A stretch of DNA of 64,000 bases from Eonycteris spelaea. Taxonomy: Eukaryota > Chordata > Mammalia > Chiroptera > Pteropodidae. Made by a program: the position numbers and the translations under genes. Each line of letters begins with the position of its first letter. Position 1 is the stretch's first letter. The stretch covers positions 51,216-115,215 of the forward strand of contig PUFA01000687.1 of NCBI GenBank assembly GCA_003508835.1, in the 5' to 3' direction. Positions 54,870 to 64,000 of this stretch are shown piece by piece. The notes below the pieces were generated by a model. That model was not told the origin of the DNA and searched no databases. It saw only the letters and a list, made by a program, of their open reading frames with translations.

Positions 54870-55740
54870 TTTAATAATTCAATGCTATAATTTTCTAACT
54901 GCTGTTCTAGCTGCATCCCACAAATTTGATGTGGTATTTTCATTTTCATTTGACTCAAAGTATTTTCCTGCTTCCTTGTGATTTATTCTTTGACCCATGT
55001 ATTTATTTAGAAGTATGTTGCCTAATTTCCAAATATTTGTAGATTTTTGTGTTATCTTTCTGTTAACAATATCTAATTTAGTTCTGCTGTAGTCAAAGAA
55101 CACACTATGAATTATTTAAATCCTCTTACATTTACTGAGACTTGTTTTATGGCACAGCAGCTGGTCTACCATGGCGAATATTCCACATTGCTTGAAAAGA
55201 ATGTATATTCTGTTTTTGTTGAATGTAGTGTTCTATAAATGCCAGTTAGGTAAACGTCATTGGTGGTGTTGCAAATCTTCTGTATCCTGGCTGATTTTCT
55301 GTCTGTTTGGTCTGTCAATTACTGAGAGAGGTGTACTGAAATTTACAAATTGTGGATTTGTCTTATTTCTTCTTTTAGTTTTGTCAGTTTTTGCACCATG
55401 TAATTTGAAACTGTTATTAGGCACATGCATATTTAGGTTTATGTTTTCCTGGTGAGTTGACCCCTTTATCAAAATGAAATATCCCTCTTTATCCCTGGTA
55501 ATATTCCTCATTCTAATATCTACTTTAATATGAATGTAGTTTCTCAAGCTTTTTAAAATTGTATTTGTATGGTATACTTTTCCATCTATTTCCTTCATAT
55601 TGATAATAGGTTTCCTTTTAATTCAATTTGACAATTGTTTACTTTTAATTGGAGTATTTAGACCATACATTTAATGTCATTATGATATGGTAGGGTTTAA
55701 TTCCAACATCTTGCTATTTGTTTTCTATTTGTCCTGTCTC
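54870..55740 (-). mobile_element. L1 fragment, antisense (ORF2 endonuclease region)
   Basis: The + strand reads as reversed L1 ORF2: GCATCCCACAAATTTGATG, AGAATGTATATTCTG, TTTTCTGTCTGTTTGGTCTG. The minus strand frame near 55480-55390 shows RDKEGYFILIKGSTHQ, which matches the ORF2 endonuclease segment. Degenerate. Confidence 0.85.
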
Positions 55741-55774
55741 TCTTTTTTTCCTCTTTTCTTGCCTTCTTTTAGAT

Positions 55775-55895
55775 GGTCTGTGCCTCAGTTTCCTCATTGG
55801 TAAAATGAGGCTAATAATATCCATCATTTCATAAGGTAGTCCCAAGGATTAAATACAATAACTTATACAATGGTGCTTGGTACATATTATTTATA
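55775..55895 (+). mobile_element. MIR SINE fragment
   Basis: TGTGCCTCAGTTTCCTCAT, GTAAAATGAGGCTAATAAT and GATTAAATACAATAAC are MIR core sequence, directly after the L1 fragment. Confidence 0.8.
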
Positions 55896-57626
55896 TATAT
55901 ATTTAAATCGGAGGATGGAGAACTTGAGATATCAACTCTCCAAATGCTTTTGGTTCTAGACCTGTTATGTACCTACATGAGTGAGGTAGGTAATAGTCTA
56001 CAGGTGTAGTTTGGACACTGAAAAGCCATGGTTCCAAATATCTCCCCTACTGGCTAGCTGTGTTGAAATTCTCACAATTAAGCACTTTGTAGAAAGTTCT
56101 GGAAATATACATATTCTTAAAGCTAAAGCATTATAGGAGGAGGTAATCACTTTTCTCACTAGCACTGAAGTGCAAATGATTCTTGATGATACTCTATAAT
56201 ACTCCTATATTCCCTAGGAAAGTATTGAGAAGTTTTGTCTAGGCAAAAGTCAGAAAAGGACATAGCCTGATCCTGGGAGAGCACCAAAGTGGCCAGCTCC
56301 AATGGCTACTTGAAGGTCAAAGGAGAGGTAGGACAAAGTTCCCAAAAAGGACTTGGCCTTTTTGGTTTTACCTTGGGCTTATTTGTGAAGTTAAACTTCT
56401 GATTTTTTATTTGTTGGTTTCCTCCAGTTTCCCTGTAGGAGTAATTGATATTTAACTATTTGACTTTTATAGTAGATGATTTGATCATACTTTCCTTTTT
56501 ACACACCTCCAAAATATGAAGTGACTGATTTAGAAGTCTAAGTGGCAGTGGGTTGAGAGCAGTTGAGCTTTCCCCTCTTTTGCTTCTTCATTGAGGTTTT
56601 GTTTTGTTCCTATGAACTCTGCAACACTAATGTGGAATATAAGCTCCATGGATGCAGGAACTGTTTAATGCCAGCACATAACACAGTGCATGCTATTATA
56701 GGTATTCAATAAAAATTTGACCTATTTGTCATTTCCTCCAAATGAATAGGAACATTTAAATTAGATCATTAGATCATTATCACCTGTTTGACTCCCTGCC
56801 CTCATTGTTCTTCAATTCATCTCATTTGGATCATTCACCTTGTCTGAACTGAGCTCCAAACTTAGGTTCTTGGCCTTATCCTATCATTCTCCCCTATCAT
56901 TCATTGTCCTCCCCAACTTTTTTATCCAAAGGCCTTTAGAGGTCAGAGACTATTAGCCTGTAAGCTAAAATCCTTCATTACCCTGGGTACTCGTGGTTCA
57001 CTTTATACAATAAATGTTTCGTTTCTGTAAAGCACCTAGAGCACACACATACATACATAAATCAAATATTTTTTTTTTCAATTCTGATCATTTGTCAACA
57101 TATTCTAAAACTAACACAGTCAGATAGATAGTTACTTAAGCACAGAAGGAGATCCTATTGTTTCAGGGAACTCCGGTGATTATTTCATTAAAAAAGAAGC
57201 TTTAGGAAAATGAATGTGTACTCTTGTGTCCTAAATTTGAGTTTCATTATTGGTACTCCTGAAAGTGAGGACCAGCTATATTTTCTCTTAAATTTTTCCA
57301 CATGGCTATTATGTCTATTGTGATAGTTCCCTCTGAATTCTAGAGACCAAATTTTCTTGCTTCATTTACTTATTTTAGTTATTTGTCATCAACTTGCAAC
57401 AATTACAGAGAAATCACTCATTTTACAAATGTTGGTTGACCATGTAGGATGTGGAAGACACTATACTTGGACCTGAGGATCCATAATCAAGCATGGCAAG
57501 ATCTGTGCCAAGGTGCTCAGTCTGGTAAGGGAGGAAGATAAATCAATAGGCAATTTCTATGCAGTGTGAATAGTGCTTTGATATGAAAAGCACAGAGGAT
57601 GGGTGGGAGATTGTAGGAAGAGAGTG

Positions 57627-58330
57627 TTGATGTAAAAAACATTCAAACCTGTAGAGAATTTTAATGAATTTATTTGAGCCAAACTGATGACAATTGCCAG
57701 GTAGCAAAATCTCAACAGATTTTAAAAATGCTCTGGAAAATGGTAGTTTCATAGCTTATTTTATACATTAGAATCAGAGGAGGAGACATAAGGGAGATTA
57801 CATAAAATTCATTGGCGGTAGATTAGGGCATGGGAGAAAGCATAGCAGAGAAATCTCTGAGATTGGATAAAAAGTAAAACAAAGAGACACATACTTTTAC
57901 ATTGGTGGGTACAGGATAATCAGCATTTACAGCACATAGAAATGGTATGTAGGCAACAAGATAACAGTGAGGGGTTAAGTGGTCTGCTCTCGTGGGTGTT
58001 TGTACCCTGAGGAGTTTAGAAAAAGGAGATTACTCTGACATTACAAGGATATGTCATCTTAGATGCAAAAAGACAATAGACAGGCTTACTTAAGGTAAAG
58101 ATTGACTTTTGTCAAGGAAACTACAGGCCCAAGATGACTTCTGCCCATGACTTTCTTTTAGTTAGGAATTTTTATATTTAGCCATCCTACATGCTTACTT
58201 TCCAACTCTGAGTTTGTAAGGCTCACCATGCAGGCCTCTTCTAAACTTGTCAGGTTTGTATGTGGTCTCTTTTTCATCTACAAGGGTTCAGGGAAAATTG
58301 CTTGGAGCAGGTGACGTCTATAAAAGCACA
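57627..58330 (-). mobile_element. Possible LTR-like segment, antisense
   Basis: AATGAATTTATTTGAGCCAAAC near 57663 resembles sequence found in several mammalian LTR families read backwards. I could not find paired TG/CA ends or a target duplication, so this is tentative. Confidence 0.25.
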
Positions 58331-59444
58331 AGTCTCAGACAAAGTAATTTATTAGCACATGTTAAAATTATATTCAATTACTGAAGTAATCAGCAGATAT
58401 AAGAATGCTTGTTCAAAGAGCATTGGAAAAACAGTATTAGAATATTATTGACTAACAATAATATTATAATAACCATATATACTGCCAGGTGAGTACTAGA
58501 CTAATATAAAATAATAATGTCAACTCTAACCGAAAATAATTTTAAAACTGTCTAATGTTTTCTAGTGTAATAAACTGAAACTTTAGAAGTTATTTACTGA
58601 ACCAAGCACCCTCCAAAAGGTAAATCACATCTTAGTATTTTTCTGCAAGGTGACCTCTAACTTTAAAGACTAAAATTCTCTGGACCCTAATGAGTTGTGA
58701 ATAGTAGTCAAAGTTATAAACCCTGAGAGAGTCAGGTGACTACAGGCTTATTAGAAAGTATGTTGCCACTATATTAAAAAGTCATGTGATCATCTTTTTC
58801 CCTTTTTTCAAATTTTAGATTAGTTTTCCTATATAGTCTCTTTGTGACCTTGGACAATTTCTAAAGAGTGGTCTTGGTTACAAAAAGCTGTTCTCATCAT
58901 GTTTTTGTGTCCAGATAATTGAATTTATTGCTGAGTTAATAATTTCCTATAATTCTTAGAGGTAATAGAAATTACATATAGACACGATAGGTAGATGATA
59001 TTATTCTTCACAGCAATTTACTCTCCACCTTTCCTGTAAGAGAATTATGTATCCCTGCTTATTGCCAGATGACTTTCCATGTCTCTTGTGGGAGGAGTAC
59101 AGATTTGATTTTGAGCTCAAATGACATGTTTTGGACAAGGAGATGAGTGGATATTTCATATGCCACACCTACCCGAGTTTTAAGGTGATTATGTAGCTTG
59201 GTTTCTCTTTGCTTCTTGTGTTTGCCTTTCTGCAAGAGAACAGTATAGCCCAAGTAAGGCCTCAGGCTGGGTCCTAGAAGAAAAGACATTTATGGTTATG
59301 GAGAACTGAGCCAAGAACTGAGCACAGTTGCAGCTGACCTGCTGTTAGACTATGGCTTACATGTAATATGAACAAAAATAAATAAATAAAGCTTGTGAGC
59401 TACTGAGATTTCCCTCTAAGGTCAGGAAAAAGACAATATCCACT

Positions 59445-61042
59445 CTCACTTCTAGTCAACGTATTGTACTGGCATTCCAGACAGGGCAAGTAGACAAGAC
59501 AATGAAATTAAAGGCATCTAAATTGTAAAAGGAATATAAATCATCTCTATTTGCAGATGACATTTAGTATATAGAAAATCCTAAGGAACCCACTAAAAAT
59601 TATTAGAATAAGTTCAGCAAAGTTAGAAGATACAGAATTACTATACAAAAATCAATTGTATTTCTGTACAATAGCAATGGGCAAATTGAAAATAAAGAAA
59701 AAATTCAATTTATAACGGTATCAAAAATTTTAAAATACATAGGAATAAATTTAACAAAGTGTGAACCTTATATTCTTAAGACTACAAACACCATATACAA
59801 GCATAAATTCAAAATAGATTAAAGACTTAAATGTAAGACCTGAAACCATAAACCTCATAGAAGTAAAAATAGAAACAGACTCTCTGGCATTGTCTTAGTA
59901 GTATTTTTTTTCCTGATATATCTCCTTGGGCAAAAGAAAAAGAAACAGGACTATATCAAACTAAAAAGTTTTTGCATGCAAAGGAAACCATCAACAAAAA
60001 GAAAAGACAACCTACTGAATGGGAGAAGATATTGCCAATGATACATGATAAGGGGTTAATATCCAAAATTTGTAAAGAACTCATACAACAACTCACAACG
60101 AAAAAAAAAACATCTAATTAAAAATGGATAGAGGACCTATTCAGACATTTCTCCAAACAGGACATACAGATGGCCAGTAGACATGAAAAGATGCTCTATG
60201 TCACTAATCATCAGAGAAATGCAAACTAAAATTACAATGCAATATCACTTCACACCTGTCAGAATGGCTACCATCAATACATCAAAAAACAGAAATCTTG
60301 GTGAGGATGTGGAGAAAAGGGAACCCTTGTGCATTGTTGGTGGAATTGCTAATTGGTATAGCCAATATGGAAAACAGTTTGGAGGTTTCTCAACAAATTA
60401 AAAATACAACTACCTTTTGACCCAGAAATTTCCCTTCTGGGCATTTAACCAAAGAAAACCAAAACACTAATTTGAAAAGATCTATGCACGCCTATGTTCA
60501 CTGCAGTGCTATTTATCATAGCTAAGATATGGAAGCAACCTAAGTGCCCATAAATAGACAACTGGATAAAAAAAAGTGGTAGTACATTATACACAACAGT
60601 GTATTATTCAGCCATAAAAAATGAAATCTCACTATTTCAATAACATGGATGGACCTAGAGGGTATTATGCTAAGTGAAATAAGTCAGAGAAAGACAACAT
60701 ATGATTTATATGTGTAATCTAAGGAACAAAATAAACAAAACAGAAACTCATAGATGCATAGAACTGGTAATTGCCAGATGGAGAGGTTTGGGGGGGCTGG
60801 GTGAAAAGTGTAGGGATTAAGAAGTACAAATTGGTAGTTATAAAACAGTCATGAGGATGTAAAGTACAGCATGGGGAATGCAGTCAATAATATTGTAATA
60901 ACCAGGCAATAGTGTCAGGTGGGTACTGGAATAATTGAGAGGATCACTTCGTAAGTCACATAAATGTGTAACCACTATGTTGTACACCTGAAACTAATAG
61001 AAAATAATATTGAATGTCAACTCTAATTGAAAAATAAAAATT
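59445..61042 (+). mobile_element. L1 fragment, sense (ORF2 C-terminal part and 3'UTR)
   Basis: Begins near the reverse-transcriptase active site (ATCTCTATTTGCAGATGAC, encoding SLFADD) and continues through ORF2 C-terminal sequence (frame 60183-60401, with [17 protein letters not shown]). It ends in a 3'UTR with a G run and a short A-rich tail near 61042. Stops and shifts make it non-functional. Confidence 0.88.
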
Positions 61043-61510
61043 AAAAGAAGACTGTAAACCATTTTTGAAAGAAACAAGATGTAAATAAGTAGACATCTTA
61101 TATTCATGGATTGGAAGACTTACTATTATTAAGATGGCAATACTTCCCTAAATGATTTATAGTTTCAACCCAATTGTTATCAGCATTCCAGCTGGCTTCT
61201 TTGTAAGAACTGACAAGCTGACCCAAAATTCATATTGAAATTTAAAAGAGCCAGACAGAATAGCTAAAATAGTGTTTTAAAAGAACAGAATTGGAGACCT
61301 CATACTTACTGAATTCAAAATTGAGTAAAATGCAAAAAAATGAAGGTGGTGTGGCACTGGTATAAGGATAGACATATAGATAAATGGAATAGAACTGAGA
61401 AATAAACTCATGTTTATAGTCAATTGATTTTCAACAAGAATGCCAAAACAATTCAATGAGGAAAAAATAGTCTCTTCAGAAAATGGTGCTAGGACAACTG
61501 AATGAAGGTG

Positions 61511-61712
61511 GTCTATGGCCATACCACCCTGAACAAGCTCAAAAGCTAAGCAGGGTCAGGCCTGGTTAGTACTTGGATGGGAGACCACTTAGGAAGACCA
61601 GGTGCTGTAGGCATAAAAAATAAAATAAAAAATAAGGGCTTATAAGCTAAGCAGTCATTGTCCTTGCAATCTGTGAGGCCAACCAAGGGTTGCTTCACCT
61701 AAAAAAAAAATT
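61511..61712 (+). repeat. 5S rRNA-derived SINE (MEG-R type), long form, inserted in L1
   Basis: A 5S-like head (61511-61612) starts GTCTATGGCCATACCACCC and keeps AGCTAAGCAGGGTCAGGCC and TTAGTACTTGGATGGGAGA. After an A-rich linker comes a unique 3' part (about 61640-61700) shared with the element at 352-573, then a 10-A tail. AATGAAGGTG (61501-61510) and AATTAAGGTG (61709-61718) form a target duplication with one mismatch. Retention of the A-box/C-box region makes the Pol III promoter look nearly intact. Confidence 0.93.
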
Positions 61713-61966
61713 AAGGTGGCCTCCTACCTCCCAAGATATATAAAAAATAACTTGAAATGGTTCAGAGACCTAAATATAACAGTGAAAACTATAAAACTCT
61801 TACAAGAAAACATAGAAGTAAGTCTTCATGACCTTGGATTTGTCAGTGGTCATCACATATATGATACCACATACATTAAAAAAAAAGGAAAAAATGGATA
61901 AAGTGGACTTGATCAAAAGTAAAAACTTTTGTGCTTCAAAGGATACTATCAAAAAAGTGAAAAGAC

Positions 61967-63681
61967 AGGGAAGAAATGGTGTAGATGATAAAGGCTCTGT
62001 TCATCCCTTTGGTGATAAAATCAAAATTGTGACAGAAACAAGGAGAAAAAAGCAGGGAAAATCACCTGGAATCTAGATGAACATACTCTACAACAAAGGA
62101 AAGAAGTAAGAAACCACCCTGCAATAGGAGGAGGTAGAACAGGGCGAGGACACTAGGCTGCCTGGTCCCTAGCGACTTAGTGGGACAGAGTATGTGGCAG
62201 CAGCAGCTGGCAGCTGCAGACCCCTCTTAAAAGGGCTGTGTGTGCAAGTGGACTTTCGCGGTGACGATTCTGTCACTCTGAACACCAGAGCCTGGTCATC
62301 TGCTTGGGAGGCACCAGGGACTCAAAGGGGACATTGAGTTGTTGGAGTGAGGGTCGAGGCGAGACTCGCTCTGTACAGAAATGCCAGCAGTATCCATTGT
62401 TCTTCTGTTGAGCCCTACCCGCTCCCAGTGCATGGACTCAGTGCCACCATAGATGAAACCTCATGGAACTGGATAACAGAGGTTGCTCCACCCAGAGGTT
62501 GCCCTGAAACTTCACCTCACCCAATTCATGGTCCCACCCAAGCCACATCCAGGTGTGTCCTCAGCAAATCTTATGCTCCTTGATGAGCAGTGCCAAAACT
62601 CACACTAGTGGCAGCTGGACTCATTTTCTGGTGTATTTTCTTGAGGCAACTATAAGCACAACATCTGCAGATTACTGGCTGAATCTTAACACTAGCCCCA
62701 GAGGGGCACAGGCTAGGCTAAACTTGGCCTGCAACTGAACCCTTCTTAGGATTGTGCCACTGGACACCTATTACACAAAGCCATGCTAATAAGACCAGGA
62801 GACTTAAGAGCTTTGCTTAGTACACAGAAACACAGAAAGCCAACCAAAATGGGAAGACAAAGAAGTAGAAACCATATGAGAGAACAGAACAGAGATCCAA
62901 CAATAATAGAATCAAGCAATCTAACAGATGTAGAGTTCAAAACAATGGTTATAAAAATGCTCAATGAACTTAGGGAAGCGTAGATGAATTCAGTGAGAAC
63001 TTTAACAAAGAAATAAGAAACATAAAAATGGAAGAAAAAACATCAAAAACAGGAATAAAGAATGGAAATAACTATATTCCTATTAACAAGTACCTCAAGT
63101 GGAAAAGAATTAAGTGCTCCAATCAAAAGATAGAGTGGCTGAATGGCTCAGAAAACAAGCCCCACATATGCTGCCTACTCACTTTAGATTAAAAGACACA
63201 CAGACTAAAAGGAAGGGGATGGAAAAAGATATTGCTTTGATGGACCTAGAAGGTACTGCGTTGAATGAAATGGTGAGATAAAGACAAATATCACATGATT
63301 TCACATACATTTGGAATCTAAAGAACAAAATAACAACAGAAATGGAAATAAACTCATAGACGCAGATAATATTTTCAGGGCTACTAGATGGGAGTGGGGT
63401 TGGGGGGATGAACAAAAAGGCAAAGAGATTAGGAGGTACAAATAGATAGTTGCAGAGTAGACATGGAGATGTAGAGTGCAGCATGGGAAGATGTAAGGGA
63501 GAAGAGGGTACTAGATTTAGTGGGGATCACTTTGTGAGTTAGTGGATCTCTGATTACTGTGATATGCAACTGAAACTGGTATACCATTGTATGCAACTAT
63601 AATTTTTAAAAAGTTTATTGAATTGTACAATGTAAATACAAGCAACTAATTGTCTATTATTATATTCAATAAAGCCTGGGA
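61967..63681 (+). mobile_element. HAL1-like or internally deleted L1, complete with target-site duplications
   Basis: The 5'UTR starts near 61978 (ATGGTGTAGATGATAAAGG) and is homologous to the 5' end of the minus-strand element at 5663-7687. ORF1 starts at ATG 62849 (MGRQRSRNHMREQ) and breaks after about 45 residues. A short ORF2 endonuclease-like piece (IEWLNGSENKPHICC) lies near 63130, then a 3'UTR with AATAAA near 63669. AAAAAAGTGAAAAGA occurs at 61951-61965 and again at 63682-63696, giving a 15-bp target duplication in the host L1. Confidence 0.82.
62849..62983 (+). pseudogene. L1/HAL1 ORF1 N-terminal remnant
   Basis: Encodes MGRQRSRNHMREQNRD and SNLTDVEFKTMVIKML, nearly the same as the N-terminus of the ORF1 remnant at 6829. 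Stops at 62983. No intact protein is possible. Confidence 0.8.
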
Positions 63682-64000
63682 AAAAAAGTGAAAAGATAAC
63701 CCACAGAATTGAAGAAGATATTTGTGAATCACATATCTGATCAGGGAATTGTAGCAGGACTATAAAAAGAATTACAACTCAATAATAAAAAGATGCATAA
63801 CCCAATTAAAAAATGAGAAAGCAATCTGAAATGATTTCTCCAAAGAAATGGTCAATAAGCACTCAAAAAGATGCTTGATATAATTAACCATGAAGGAAAT
63901 GCAAATCAAAACCACAATGAGATGCTGCTTTACACCCAGTATGATGGCTATAATAAAAAAAAGACGGATAAAATCAAACATTGACAGGATGGGTTCATAA

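Larger units (their letters stand above)
49620..64000. other. Intergenic region downstream of THOC2
   Basis: No coding gene or RNA gene was recognised. Listed repeats occupy about half. The stretches 49620-50485, 50835-52845, 53280-54200, 54410-54870, 55900-57600 and 58340-59440 are AT-rich with nothing I can name, apart from a possible L2 end at 56620-56725. Confidence 0.75.
61045..64000 (+). mobile_element. L1 ORF2 fragment interrupted by two younger insertions
   Basis: L1 ORF2 sequence occupies 61045-61510, 61713-61966 and 63682-64000. Joining the three gives collinear ORF2 sequence (CATGGATTGGAAGACTTA, then GACAACTGAATG, then AAGTGGACTTGATCAAAAG, then AATTAAAAAATGAG). It continues beyond the window. 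The first gap is a 5S-derived SINE and the second a HAL1-like element. Confidence 0.85.

Noticed and set aside
57627..58330. A complete LTR with internal ERV sequence
   Set aside because: Only a weak resemblance to LTR sequence. No paired termini, target duplication or retroviral coding remnants were found.

Overview
The window is AT-rich, intron-dense mammalian DNA with none of the features of a bacterial or viral genome. It carries the 3' three quarters of THOC2 on the + strand. THOC2 is the scaffold subunit of the THO/TREX mRNA-export complex and is X-linked in human. Downstream lies about 14 kb of repeat-filled intergenic DNA. Three interspersed repeats have a head derived from 5S rRNA, a SINE type known among mammals mainly from Old World fruit bats (Pteropodidae, the MEG-R families) and from springhare. 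No rodent B1/ID SINEs and no vesper-bat Ves SINEs were seen, so a fruit bat is the best guess. This is an inference from repeat content.

Layout. Bases 1-41381 hold 27 coding exons of THOC2, the first cut by the window edge, encoding about the last 1195 residues of a roughly 1593-residue protein. The C-terminal part is a long Lys/Glu/Arg-rich tail. The stop codon lies 16 nt before a 3'UTR intron, and the probable terminal UTR exon with its polyA signal is at 49477-49610. Splice sites are intact throughout. One intron is GC-AG (20518-21273). The last coding intron (40935-41353) has the full signature of a minor-spliceosome AT-AC intron. Nine small indels break the frame in seven exons (the pair in exon 25 leaves its net frame intact), although the surrounding amino acids are conserved. 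Sequencing or assembly error is the likeliest reason.

Repeats inside THOC2. These include antisense L1 fragments, a complete HAL1-like (ORF1-only) element with target-site duplications at 5663-7687, two 5S-derived SINEs, L2, MIR and MER5-group relics, and several microsatellites. Intron 11 holds a 541-bp piggyBac-type element flanked by TTAA, with perfect 14-bp terminal inverted repeats and a putative N-terminal transposase remnant. The 3'UTR intron holds an antisense processed pseudogene of the FER tyrosine kinase.

Downstream (49620-64000). No gene was recognised. The region holds a Charlie-type hAT relic, L2, a class II ERV solo LTR with a 6-bp target duplication, L1 fragments, and a nested array: an L1 interrupted first by a 5S-derived SINE and then by a second HAL1-like or internally deleted L1, each with target-site duplications.

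I found no CRISPR array, operon or evident new molecular system. The most notable items are the AT-AC intron, the piggyBac-type element, the 5S-derived SINEs, the paired HAL1-like elements and the indel pattern in THOC2.
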